Shown here in pieces: positions 40,773-49,120 of a stretch of 64,000 nucleotides of DNA; position 1 is the stretch's first letter, and each line of letters starts with the position of its first letter. Position numbers and translations under genes: made by a program. The notes below the pieces were generated by a model. The model saw only the letters and a list, made by a program, of their open reading frames with translations. It was not told where the DNA came from and ran no database searches. The DNA comes from Streptomyces stelliscabiei (lineage in GTDB: Bacteria; Actinomycetota; Actinomycetes; Streptomycetales; Streptomycetaceae). Where the stretch lies: positions 4,092,001 to 4,156,000 of the forward strand of contig NZ_JADBGF010000001.1 in NCBI RefSeq assembly GCF_014873495.1, given 5' to 3'.

Positions 40773-41504
40773 TCACACCTGCACGATCGGTTCCCTGGTG
40801 AACAGTTGGCCCAGTCGTGGTGCGTTGACCCTCCTGTCGGCCAGCCTCAGGGCCTCCCAGACCGTGACCTGGTTGGCGGTGAGGACCGGTTTGCCGAGTT
40901 CCTTCTCCAGGGTGGGGAGGTGGGAGGCGGTGTGCAGGGCCGTGTCCGGGAGGAGCAGGGCCTCCGCCTCCGGGTGGTCGGCCGCGCGGGCGAGGGCGAG
41001 GATCTCGTCGAGACCCCAGGTGCCCACCTCCGCCGCCGTGACGATCCCGGCGCCCCGCACGGAGAGGACCTCGACGCCGGCCGCCGCCAGGAAGTCGACG
41101 AAGAGGCGGGCCACATCGTCCGGGCAGGTCGCCGCCACGGCGACCCGCGTGGCGCCGACCTCCCGTGTCGCGTGGGCGAACGCGAAGGACGTGGAGGAGG
41201 CCGGGAGGCCCGCCGCGCGGGCGAGGGCGCGGATCTGCTCGTGGGCGCCTTCGTAGCCGTGGACGAAACTGCCGCTCGTGCAGGCCCAGACGACGGCCTC
41301 CGAGCCGGAGAGGCGCAGGGCCTCGCAGCCGGCGGCCAGGCGTTCGGGGGCGCCCATCTCACGCAGGGCGTCCACGCGGTGGGCGTCCTCGCCGATGTCG
41401 GTGTGCACCACGTCCACCCGGATGTCGCTGCCGAGCAGTTGCTCCATGCGCGGATAGTCGTCCTCGGCGGAGTGGCCCGGGTAGAGGAAACCGAGTGCGG
41501 TCAT
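40773..41504 (-). CDS. Asp/Glu racemase-superfamily protein (maleate isomerase/EutA-like)
   Basis: 243 aa from ATG 41504, overlapping the upstream gene's TGA (ATGA). Fold and motifs of the Asp/Glu/hydantoin racemase and arylmalonate decarboxylase superfamily: first active-site cysteine C75 in WACTSGSF. At the second cysteine position the sequence reads LLPDTALHT, with D187 instead of Cys, so the two-cysteine racemase mechanism is not possible; a decarboxylase or one-cysteine isomerase chemistry would fit. Close superfamily members are annotated maleate cis-trans isomerase or ectoine utilisation protein EutA. It is a paralogue of the upstream gene. Context: acid catabolism. Confidence 0.85.
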   Translation of the reverse strand: MTALGFLYPGHSAEDDYPRMEQLLGSDIRVDVVHTDIGEDAHRVDALREMGAPERLAAGCEALRLSGSEAVVWACTSGSFVHGYEGAHEQIRALARAAGLPASSTSFAFAHATREVGATRVAVAATCPDDVARLFVDFLAAAGVEVLSVRGAGIVTAAEVGTWGLDEILALARAADHPEAEALLLPDTALHTASHLPTLEKELGKPVLTANQVTVWEALRLADRRVNAPRLGQLFTREPIVQV

Positions 41505-42310
41505 GCCCAACCTTCCTGTTCTTCCGGCAGTACCGGCGGTGGCGGAACAGGCCCCGCACCGAACGACTGCCTGGCCGACTCGTCGAGCAGAGCCTGGTAC
41601 GGACCCGCCGGCCGGGTACCCAGATGACGCAGTGCCGCCCACATCGTCACCTGGTTGGCCGAGATCACCGGCATCCGCAGCTCCGCTTCGAGCTGGGGGA
41701 TGACGTCGTACGTGGGCAGATTGGTGCAGGAGATGAAGAGGGCGTCCGGGGTCGTGGCGCGGACGGCCCGATGGGCCATGGCGACCACGTCGCGGTAGGG
41801 CACCTTCCAGATGTGCCGGACCAGGCCCAGCGAGGCGCGGCCGGTGACCAGGATGCCCGCCTCGGCCAGGTACTCCTCCAGGGACCGGGTGACCGAGACG
41901 GTGTAGGGGGTGACGAGGGCGACACGGCGCGCGTGCAGCTCGGCCAGCGCGGTGAGCAGCGCGCCCGAGGTGGTGACCGCGTGCGCGGCGCCCGCGCGGG
42001 TCATCGCCTCGCCCATCGCGCGCTCCCCCGCGACACCGCCGACGAAGCTGCCGCTGGTGCAGGCGTAGGCCACGATCTCGGGCGCGACCTCGTTCAGGGC
42101 GCGGACCGCCTCGTGGAGCGTCTCGTGCTCGGAGACCAGGCGGGCCAGGTGGAGGCTCACCTCGACCGGGACGTACGGGGTCCGGGTGAGGTGCAGGGAG
42201 ACGTCGTCCGGGACCCACCGCCACAGTTCGCGGTCGAGGGCGAAGTCGAAGGGAGCGATGACACCGATGCCGCGCTGCGGCCGGGGCCCACCGAGGAAGG
42301 AGACGTTCAT
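41501..42310 (-). CDS. Asp/Glu racemase-superfamily protein, two-cysteine paralogue (EutA-like)
   Basis: 269 aa from ATG 42310 (an in-frame GTG at 42328 is an alternative; neither has a strong ribosome site). Both active-site cysteines are present: C84 in YACTSGSF and C195 in ISCTNLPTYD, as in maleate isomerase and glutamate racemase. It forms a two-gene operon with its one-cysteine paralogue, possibly a hetero-oligomer or two successive steps. Divergent from the 2-hydroxyacid dehydrogenase, with a good promoter at 42376-42404. The adjacent Ehu-type transporter makes a link with ectoine-derived or related acids plausible, though not shown. Confidence 0.87.
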   Translation of the reverse strand: MNVSFLGGPRPQRGIGVIAPFDFALDRELWRWVPDDVSLHLTRTPYVPVEVSLHLARLVSEHETLHEAVRALNEVAPEIVAYACTSGSFVGGVAGERAMGEAMTRAGAAHAVTTSGALLTALAELHARRVALVTPYTVSVTRSLEEYLAEAGILVTGRASLGLVRHIWKVPYRDVVAMAHRAVRATTPDALFISCTNLPTYDVIPQLEAELRMPVISANQVTMWAALRHLGTRPAGPYQALLDESARQSFGAGPVPPPPVLPEEQEGWA

Positions 42311-42375
42311 GACGGTCACCGGCCTCACGGAGAGAGATGTGCGGACGACAGAACGTGCGCAAGTCCGTGTTGACG

Positions 42376-42404
42376 AAGGTAGGTTCGGGTGCGAGCGTGG
42401 TCAA
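42376..42404 (-). promoter_or_regulatory. likely promoter of the racemase-like gene pair
   Basis: Minus strand: -35 TTGACC (42404-42399), 17-base spacer, -10 TACCTT (42381-42376). Transcription would begin near 42369, about 60 bases before ATG 42310. Confidence 0.58.
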
Positions 42405-42476
42405 TCAGTGCACGTCACACGCATCTTCGTGGTGGCGGTAGAGCCGCTTTTCGATCGTGAGGGGTTGCCTTCGCCC

Positions 42477-43436
42477 ATGACCTCGTCGCAGCGCCCGCGC
42501 CTCCTCGTCCTCGACACCGAACCACGTCCCCGGCTCGGGCGGCTCACCGGGCGGGCCACCGTCGAGTACGCCGACGCCTCGACGCTGGCCGAGCGGCTGC
42601 CGTACGCCGATGTGCTGCTGGTGTGGGACTTCGCGTCCCTCGCGGTGCGGGACGCCTGGCCGCGCGGCGGGCCCCGGCCCCGCTGGGTGCACACGGCGAG
42701 CGCGGGCGTGGACCATCTGCTGGGCCCCGGGCTCGTCGCCGACGAGGAGACGGTGGTGACGAACGCGCGCGGGATCTTCGAGGCGCCGATCGCCGAGTAC
42801 GTCGCCGCGCTCGTCCTCTCCATGGCCAAGGATCTGCCGCGCAGCTGGGAGCTGCAGGGGCGGCGGGAGTGGCGCCACCGGGAGGCCCTGCGGGTGTCCG
42901 GTGGCCGGGCCTGTGTGGTGGGGTCCGGGCCGATCGGGCGGGCGATCGCACGGTACCTCAAGGCGCTCGGCCTCCACACGGCCGTGGTGGGCCGGGCCGC
43001 GCGGGCGGGGGTGCACGGCCCGGGGGAGCTGGACCGGCTGCTGGCCCGCGCCGACTGGGTGATCGCGGCCGCGCCGCTGACGGAGGCGACGTACGGCATG
43101 TTCGACGCCCGGCGGTTCGGGGTCATGCAGCCGTCCGCGTGGTTCGTCAACGTGGGGCGTGGGCAGCTCGTGGTGGAGGACGCGCTCGTCGAGGCGCTGC
43201 GCAAGCGGTGGATCGCGGGGGCCGCGCTGGACGTCTTCGACCGGGAGCCGCTGGGACCGGACGATCCGCTGTGGGAGGTGCCGGGGCTGATCGTCTCTCC
43301 CCACATGAGCGGGGACACGGTGGGGTGGCGGGACGAACTCGGCGCCCAGTTCGTGGAGTTGTTCGAGCTGTGGGAGGCGGGCAAACCGCTGCCCAACGTG
43401 GTCGACAAGCAGCGCGGGTACGTGCCCGGGCACTGA
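42477..43436 (+). CDS. D-2-hydroxyacid dehydrogenase
   Basis: 319 aa from ATG 42477. Typical two-domain NAD(P) enzyme: nucleotide-binding GSGPIG (149-154), catalytic R228 in NVGRGQLV, E257 in DREPLG, H276 in SPHMSG. The family reduces 2-keto acids or oxidises D-2-hydroxy acids. It heads a plus-strand pair with the amidase and is divergent from the racemase-like pair. The module resembles a route in which an amide is hydrolysed and the acid isomerised and oxidised. Substrate not determined. An A/T-richer 166-base divergent spacer precedes it. Confidence 0.92.
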   Translation: MTSSQRPRLLVLDTEPRPRLGRLTGRATVEYADASTLAERLPYADVLLVWDFASLAVRDAWPRGGPRPRWVHTASAGVDHLLGPGLVADEETVVTNARGIFEAPIAEYVAALVLSMAKDLPRSWELQGRREWRHREALRVSGGRACVVGSGPIGRAIARYLKALGLHTAVVGRAARAGVHGPGELDRLLARADWVIAAAPLTEATYGMFDARRFGVMQPSAWFVNVGRGQLVVEDALVEALRKRWIAGAALDVFDREPLGPDDPLWEVPGLIVSPHMSGDTVGWRDELGAQFVELFELWEAGKPLPNVVDKQRGYVPGH

Positions 43437-43456
43437 ACTCCCCTGGGAGGGGCCGG

Positions 43457-44875
43457 ATGTCGGAGCTCACGGAACTGTCCGCCGTACGACTGGTCGAGGG
43501 GTACCGCAAGGGCGAGTTCGGTCCCGTGGAGGTGGCGCGGGCGGCGCTGGAGCGGGCCGAGCGGGTGCAGCCGGAGGTGAACGCCTTCGTGCGGATCGAC
43601 ACCGGGTCCGCCCTCGCGCAGGCGCGGGAGTCGGAGGAGCGCTGGCGGCGCGGGGAGCCGGCCGGGGCGGTGGACGGGGTGCCCGTCACGGTGAAGGACA
43701 TCCTGCTCGTGCGGGGCGGGCCGACACTGCGGGGCTCCAGAACGGTCTCGGCGGAGGGGAGTTGGGACGAGGACGCGCCCTCCGTGGCCCGGCTGCGGGA
43801 ACAGGGGGCGGTCTTCCTGGGCAAGACCACGACGCCCGAGTTCGGCTGGAAGGGCGTCACCGACTCACCCCTCAGTGGTGTGACGCGCAATCCGTACGAC
43901 CTCTCGCGTACGGCGGGGGGCTCCAGCGGGGGTGCCGCCGCGGCCGTCGCGCTCGGGGCCGGGCCGCTGGCGCTGGGCACGGACGGGGGCGGCAGTGTGC
44001 GTATCCCGGCCGCGTTCTGCGGGGTGTTCGGGATGAAGCCGACGTACGGGCGGGTGCCGCTGTATCCCGCGAGCGCGTTCGGCACGCTGTCCCATGTGGG
44101 GCCGCTGACCCGGGACGCGGCCGACGCCGCGCTGATGCTGGACGTCATCTCCGGGCCGGACGCGCGGGACTGGTCCGGGCTCGGACCGCCCTCCGGTTCC
44201 TTCGTGGACGCGCTCGACGGTGGGGTGCGGGGGCTGCGGGTGGCGTACTCGGCGTCGCTGGGCGGGCAGGTCGCGGTGCAGCCCGGCGTCGCGGGCGCCG
44301 TGCGGCGGGCGGTGGAGGGGCTCGCCGGGCTCGGCGCGTACGTCAGCGAGGCCGATCCCGACTTCTCCGATCCCTTCGCGGCGTTCCACACGCTGTGGTT
44401 CAGCGGGGCGGCTCGGGTGACGCAGCGGCTCGGGGCGGGGCAGCGGGGTCTGCTGGATCCCGGGTTGCGGGAGGTGCGGGATCTCGGGGCGCGGCTGTCC
44501 GCGCTGGACTATCTGGCCGCGGTGGATGTGCGGATGGAGGTCGGGCGGCGGATGGGGGCGTTCCATGAGCGGTACGACGTTCTTGTCACGCCTTCCCTGC
44601 CGGTGACCGCGTTCGAGGCGGGGGTGGAGGTGCCGGGGGGTTTCGGGGGGCGGCGGTGGACTGCCTGGACGCCGTTCACGTATCCGTTCAATCTGACGCA
44701 GCAGCCTGCGGCGAGTGTGCCGGTGGGGGTGGACGGGGGTGGGTTGCCTGTGGGGGTGCAGGTGGTGGCGGCTCGGTATCGGGACGATCTGGTGTTGCGG
44801 GTGGCTCATGCGTTGTACGGGGCGGGGGTTGCGGGGGTGGGGGTGCCGGGGGCCGTCGGTTCTTCGGGGGGTTGA
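43457..44875 (+). CDS. amidase-signature hydrolase
   Basis: 472 aa from ATG 43457, GGGAGGGG five bases upstream and 20 bases after the dehydrogenase stop. The Ser-cisSer-Lys triad is complete: K80 in VTVKDILL, cis-Ser S156 within GGSSGG (154-159), nucleophile S180 in TDGGGSVRIP. The amidase family hydrolyses diverse amides; the short substrate loops do not reveal specificity. The last ~70 codons are unusually G-rich (GTGGGGGT runs), a compositional change with no change in domain. Followed by the right copy of the 37-bp inverted repeat. Confidence 0.93.
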   Translation: MSELTELSAVRLVEGYRKGEFGPVEVARAALERAERVQPEVNAFVRIDTGSALAQARESEERWRRGEPAGAVDGVPVTVKDILLVRGGPTLRGSRTVSAEGSWDEDAPSVARLREQGAVFLGKTTTPEFGWKGVTDSPLSGVTRNPYDLSRTAGGSSGGAAAAVALGAGPLALGTDGGGSVRIPAAFCGVFGMKPTYGRVPLYPASAFGTLSHVGPLTRDAADAALMLDVISGPDARDWSGLGPPSGSFVDALDGGVRGLRVAYSASLGGQVAVQPGVAGAVRRAVEGLAGLGAYVSEADPDFSDPFAAFHTLWFSGAARVTQRLGAGQRGLLDPGLREVRDLGARLSALDYLAAVDVRMEVGRRMGAFHERYDVLVTPSLPVTAFEAGVEVPGGFGGRRWTAWTPFTYPFNLTQQPAASVPVGVDGGGLPVGVQVVAARYRDDLVLRVAHALYGAGVAGVGVPGAVGSSGG

Positions 44876-44954
44876 TCCGCCCCCGCCTCCCTCCCCTACC
44901 CAGGGGCTGCGCCCCTTCGACCCCCCGGCTGCCGGCACGGTGGGGGCTGGTCTT

Positions 44955-44991
44955 TCAGGGGCGCGGGGAACTGCGCGAGAAGCCCCACCGG
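44955..44991. repeat. 37-bp repeat, right copy (inverted relative to 40704-40740)
   Basis: Exact reverse complement of 40704-40740. It is 80 bases after the amidase stop and just before the end of the DUF3830 gene. The core GCGCGGGGAACTGCGCGA is a sequence I know as a very common Streptomyces intergenic element. Confidence 0.85.
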
Positions 44992-45005
44992 GCCGCAGCC
45001 GGATG

Positions 45006-45509
45006 TCAGGCTCGGCGGAAGGTCAGGGTTTCGCCCAAGGCCCCCGATCGCCATAGATCGTTGCAGGCCTGGGCCATCTCGCGCAGGCCCTCGGTCACCT
45101 GGCCCCAGACGATGCCGGGTACCCAGCCCACGTCCCCGTTCAGCAGCAGGTTGTTGCGTTCGTAGAAGAGGGCCAGGTCGACGAGGGTCGCGTCGGGGCG
45201 GACGTCGCGGTCGTAGCCGTAGGCGCCGGTGGCCAGTTCCGTGCCGGCGAAGGAGAAGTAGCAGAGGTCGCCCGGGATGGGCGTGACCGTGGGGTTCTCC
45301 AGGGGCGGCTCGCGGTCGGCGAAGGGCGGGAAGAGGGCGTAGATCTCGTTGCGGGCGTACTTGGCGTGGTAGACGTCGCCGGACAGGGGCAGCGCGTCCC
45401 ACACCGCGGCGCAGGTGATCGGCGCGCGGTCGTCGAGCAGCAGGGCCGTGCAGCGGACCCCGCGCCGGTCGAGCGCGATCTCGATGTGCCGTTCCGCCGG
45501 TTCCGCCAC
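45006..45509 (-). CDS. DUF3830 family protein (cyclophilin-like fold expected)
   Basis: 167 aa from GTG 45509, with GAGGAGG five bases upstream; a start at 45533 would place that site inside the gene. Features: IEIALDRRGVRCTALLLDD, then TCAAVWDALPLSGDVYHAKYARNEIY and GDLCYFSF, typical of DUF3830, whose members have a cyclophilin-like barrel and no known enzyme activity. They recur in catabolic operons with Asp/Glu racemase-like and Ehu-type transporter genes, as here. Divergent from ehuB. Perhaps a substrate-handling protein; function unknown. Confidence 0.85.
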   Translation of the reverse strand: MAEPAERHIEIALDRRGVRCTALLLDDRAPITCAAVWDALPLSGDVYHAKYARNEIYALFPPFADREPPLENPTVTPIPGDLCYFSFAGTELATGAYGYDRDVRPDATLVDLALFYERNNLLLNGDVGWVPGIVWGQVTEGLREMAQACNDLWRSGALGETLTFRRA

Positions 45510-45631
45510 CGCAGCCTCCTCGCGTCGACACACCCGCCCCGCGCCTGCCCGGTATCCCGGGCTTCAACCCGCGCGTGAAGGACCGGAAAAGACCTGGCAT
45601 ACCCCCTGCCGCGTCGGGTAGCCGCGCGGCC

Positions 45632-46567
45632 ATGGCTCGATTGCACACACACGACAGGAAAAGCCGACATCCCAGCAGACCCGGCATCCCCCGCCGCACC
45701 CTGCTCACCGGCACCGCCGCCCTGGTCGGCACGGGCGCGGTGGTGGGCGCGAGCAGTGGATGCAGCCGGGTGGCCACCGCGGACACCGGCGACGGCGGGC
45801 AGCTCCTGCAGCAGCTGCGCGCGAAGGGCACCGTACGGCTCGGCATCGCCGGCGAGCAGCCGTACGGCTACATAGGCAAGGACGGTCAGGTCACCGGCTC
45901 CGCGCCGGCCATCGCGACCCGGATCTTCCGCAGACTGGGCGTCGATCACGTCGAACCGTTCCCCACCGAGTTCGGTTCGCTGATCTTCGGGCTCAACTCG
46001 CTGCAGTACGACGTGGTCGCCGCCGGCATGTACATCAACCCGGAGCGCTGTGAGCAGGTGCTCTTCGCGGACCCGGAGTACCAGATGAAGGACGCCTTCA
46101 TCGTGCCCAAGGGAAACCCGAAGAAGCTGCGCACCTACGCCGACATCGCCCGCACCGGCGCCCGGATGGCGGCCGGCATCGGCTACGCGGAGATCGACTA
46201 CGCCAAGGAGGCCGGGGTGAAGCACATCGACACCCTGCCGGACCAGCTGGCCGGTCTCCTCGCCGTCGAACAGGGGCGCGTCGACGTGTTCGCGGGCACC
46301 GCCGTCACCGTGCGGAACGTGGTCGAGCAGACCGGGAGCACGAAGGCGGAGGCGACCGACGAGGTCACCCCGCTCGTGGACGGCAAGCCGGTCATCGACG
46401 TCGGCGGCTTCGCGTTCCGCATGCCCGAACGCAATCTGCGGGACGCCTTCAACCGCGAGCTGCACAAGATGAAGCGGAGCGGGGAGCTGCTGGAGGTCAT
46501 GCGGCCCTTCGGGTTCACGAAGGACCAGATGACCGACATCAGGGCAGAGGAGAAGTGCCGCTCATGA
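45632..46567 (+). CDS. ehuB: EhuB-like ectoine/hydroxyectoine-binding protein
   Basis: 311 aa from ATG 45632 (no strong ribosome site). N-terminus: twin-arginine-type motif PRRTLLTG, hydrophobic core, and a weak lipobox ending SSGC, so likely a Tat-exported lipoprotein. The mature part is a family-3 (polar amino acid type) binding protein. The ligand-contact region GIAGEQPYGYIG and the stretches TEFGSLI and AAGMYINPERC match what I know of EhuB, whose aromatic cage holds ectoines. First of four overlapping genes ehuBCDA. In Sinorhizobium, Ehu imports ectoines as nutrients. Ligand assignment is by similarity from memory. Confidence 0.85.
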   Translation: MARLHTHDRKSRHPSRPGIPRRTLLTGTAALVGTGAVVGASSGCSRVATADTGDGGQLLQQLRAKGTVRLGIAGEQPYGYIGKDGQVTGSAPAIATRIFRRLGVDHVEPFPTEFGSLIFGLNSLQYDVVAAGMYINPERCEQVLFADPEYQMKDAFIVPKGNPKKLRTYADIARTGARMAAGIGYAEIDYAKEAGVKHIDTLPDQLAGLLAVEQGRVDVFAGTAVTVRNVVEQTGSTKAEATDEVTPLVDGKPVIDVGGFAFRMPERNLRDAFNRELHKMKRSGELLEVMRPFGFTKDQMTDIRAEEKCRS

Positions 46568-47472
46568 GCGCCTTGAACGACACGGCGCACATGAGCGCCG
46601 CCCACGAGGCGACCACCGCCGGGTCTGCCCATGAGGTCACCACCGCCGGGCTCCTCGACGACTTCGCCTTCGGCTCGGGTCTGTGGGAGCTGCTGCTGCG
46701 CGGTGTGTGGATCACCGTCCAGCTGACCGTGTACGGCGCGGCCCTCGGCGCCGCCGTCGCCTTCGCCGTGGGCCTCGCCCGGCAGCACCGGCTGTGGGCC
46801 GTGCGGTTCGTGGCGGGCGCGTACTTCGAGATCTTCCGCGGCACCTCCGCCCTGGTCCTGATGATCTGGGTGTTCTTCGTGGTGCCGCTGACCCTCGGCT
46901 GGCAGCTCGTCCCGATGTGGGCCGCCGTGCTCACCCTGGGCTGCACCTACGGCGCGTACGGCTCGGAGATCGTGCGGGGCGCGGTGGCCGCGGTGCCGGC
47001 GGCGCAGCGCGAGGCGGGGGTGGCGCTGAGCTTCACGCCCGCCCAGCGGATGCGCAAGATCGTGCTGCCGCAGGCCTGGCCGGAAATGGTGCCGCCCTTC
47101 TGCAACCTGCTCATCGAGCTGCTGAAGGGCACCGCCCTGGTGTCCGTGCTCGGCGTCGCCGACACGACCTTCGCCGCCCAGCTGGTGCGCAACGCCACCG
47201 GGCAGAGCGCCCCGGTCTACACGGTGATCCTCGTCATGTACTTCCTCCTCGCCTTCGCCATCACCCGGGTGATGCGGCAGGTCGAGCGACGGGCCAAGGC
47301 CGGCGTCGGCCGGGCCCCCGCCGAGGGCGTCCCCGGGCCGCGCGCGGCCGTCACCGGACGCCCGCAGGACCTGGCCGGAGCGGGCGCCGCAACCGGTGGT
47401 GCCGGAGCCGGTGCCGCAGCCGGTGGTGCCGGAGCGGCCTCGAAGACGTCGGCCCCCGGAGGTGCCTCATGA
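46564..47472 (+). CDS. ehuC: EhuC-like ABC permease
   Basis: 302 aa; ATG 46564 overlaps the ehuB stop (ATGA). HisM-type amino-acid permease with about five membrane segments (~45-225) and EAA loop QREAGVALSFTPAQRMRKI. The last ~65 residues are an Ala/Gly-rich cytoplasmic tail encoded by an imperfect 24-bp repeat (GGTGGTGCCGGAGCCGG-type units, ~47390-47445), absent from typical family members and probably disordered. Pairs with EhuD. Confidence 0.87.
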   Translation: MSALNDTAHMSAAHEATTAGSAHEVTTAGLLDDFAFGSGLWELLLRGVWITVQLTVYGAALGAAVAFAVGLARQHRLWAVRFVAGAYFEIFRGTSALVLMIWVFFVVPLTLGWQLVPMWAAVLTLGCTYGAYGSEIVRGAVAAVPAAQREAGVALSFTPAQRMRKIVLPQAWPEMVPPFCNLLIELLKGTALVSVLGVADTTFAAQLVRNATGQSAPVYTVILVMYFLLAFAITRVMRQVERRAKAGVGRAPAEGVPGPRAAVTGRPQDLAGAGAATGGAGAGAAAGGAGAASKTSAPGGAS

Positions 47473-48119
47473 CCTGGAACTGGTCCACACTGGGCGACTT
47501 CATGCCGGCCTTCCGCGACGGCGTACTGGTCACCCTGCAAGCCCTGCTGTGGGGTGCGCTGCTCGCCTTCTCCCTCGGCCTGGTCTGGGCCCTCGCCCAG
47601 CGCTCGTCGCTGAAGGCGGTGCGCTGGCCGGTCAAGGCGGTCACGGAGTTCATCCGCAACACCCCGCTGCTGGTGCAGCTGTTCTTCCTCTTCTACGTGC
47701 TGCCCGAGTGGGGCCTGACCCTGTCCGCGCTGGCCACCGGCGTGCTCGGTCTCGGGCTGCACTACTCGACGTACACCGCCGAGGTGTACCGCGCCGGTAT
47801 CGACGGCGTGCCCGCCGGCCAGTGGGAGGCGGCGACCGCGCTCAGCCTGCCGCGCTCGCGCACCTGGACCGCGGTGATCCTGCCGCAGGCGCTGCGCCGG
47901 GTCGTGCCCGCCCTCGGCAACTACGTCATCGCGATGCTGAAGGACTCGCCGATGCTCATGACCATCGGTGTCCTGGAGATGCTCGGCGAGGCCCGCCAGT
48001 TCGGCTCCCGGACCTTCCAGATGAACGAGGCCATCGTGACCGTCGGCCTCGCCTTCATCGTCATCGCCTACCCCGCCTCCCTCCTCCTGCGAGCCCTGGA
48101 GCGTCGTCTTGTCCGCTGA
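47469..48119 (+). CDS. ehuD: EhuD-like ABC permease
   Basis: 216 aa, normal length for a HisM/GlnP permease. ATG 47469 overlaps the ehuC TGA. Membrane segments from VLVTLQALLWGALLAFSLGL onward; conserved FIRNTPLLVQLFF typical of amino-acid permeases; EAA loop EAATALSLPRSRTWTAV. Forms the channel with EhuC. Confidence 0.88.
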   Translation: MTWNWSTLGDFMPAFRDGVLVTLQALLWGALLAFSLGLVWALAQRSSLKAVRWPVKAVTEFIRNTPLLVQLFFLFYVLPEWGLTLSALATGVLGLGLHYSTYTAEVYRAGIDGVPAGQWEAATALSLPRSRTWTAVILPQALRRVVPALGNYVIAMLKDSPMLMTIGVLEMLGEARQFGSRTFQMNEAIVTVGLAFIVIAYPASLLLRALERRLVR

Positions 48120-48906
48120 CACCCCGCTGATGAACGAACCCGATTCCTCCGACGCGCGCGTGGCGGACACGAAGGAACTGATCCGCTTCGAGAACGTGAC
48201 CAAACGATTCGGCAGCAACACCGTCCTCGACCGGCTGGACTTCTCGGTCGACGCCGGCAAGCACGTCACGCTGATCGGCCCGTCCGGCTCCGGCAAGACG
48301 ACGATCCTGCGGCTGCTGATGACCCTCGCCAAGCCCGACGAGGGGAGGATCACCGTCGGCGGGCAGCAGCTGTACCCGGCGAGCGACAAGCAGTGCCGCG
48401 AGGTCCGCAAGAACATCGGGATGGTGTTCCAGCAGTTCAACCTCTTCCCCAACATGAAGGTGCTGCGCAACATCACCGAGGCGCCCGTCACCGTCCTCGG
48501 GCTGTCCAAGGACGAGGCCGAGGCGCGCGCCCGCGAGCTGCTCGACCTGGTGGGACTCGCCGACAAGTGCGACTCCTACCCGAGCCAGCTCTCCGGTGGA
48601 CAGCAGCAGCGCGTGGCCATCGCGCGGGCGCTGGCGATGCGTCCGCAGGTGCTGCTCCTCGACGAGGTGACCTCCGCGCTCGACCCCGAGCTGGTCGCGG
48701 GCGTCCTCGACCTGCTCAGGGACATCGCGCGCACCACTGACATCACGATGCTCTGCGTGACCCACGAGATGAACTTCGCCCGGGACATCTCGGATCAAGT
48801 TCTGATGTTCGATTCCGGCCAGGTGATCGAATCGGGCAGTCCCGAGAAGATCTTCGGCGATCCGTCACACGAACGTACGCGCGAATTCCTCGGCGCGGTC
48901 AACTGA
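48109..48906 (+). CDS. ehuA: EhuA-like ABC transporter ATPase
   Basis: 265 aa. The best start is TTG 48109, with GGAG seven bases upstream and an 11-base overlap with ehuD; ATG 48130 is an alternative lacking a ribosome site. Walker A GPSGSGKTT, Q-loop FQQFNLFPN, ABC signature LSGGQQQR, Walker B VLLLDEVTSALD, switch His in VTHEM. Polar-amino-acid-type ATPase. It completes a self-contained importer, unlike the two sugar systems in this window that lack their own ATPase. Confidence 0.9.
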   Translation: MSADTPLMNEPDSSDARVADTKELIRFENVTKRFGSNTVLDRLDFSVDAGKHVTLIGPSGSGKTTILRLLMTLAKPDEGRITVGGQQLYPASDKQCREVRKNIGMVFQQFNLFPNMKVLRNITEAPVTVLGLSKDEAEARARELLDLVGLADKCDSYPSQLSGGQQQRVAIARALAMRPQVLLLDEVTSALDPELVAGVLDLLRDIARTTDITMLCVTHEMNFARDISDQVLMFDSGQVIESGSPEKIFGDPSHERTREFLGAVN

Positions 48907-49120
48907 CTACACCGAGTGAACGGGTGAACGCGTGGGAACATGCGAGGTCCGCTCGCCGGGCCATGCCCTCGACATATGCCAGAGTGCTGGTCCGGCAGTT
49001 GGGAGGCTCGGGGGCGGGCGGAAATTCTCGTGAACAACCCCTCCGTGCACGGCTCTTGGGCCGTATCGTGGGAAGCGGCAAGCTGTCCGAAAAACGGCCC
49101 GAGAAGCGCAGGGGGAAACC

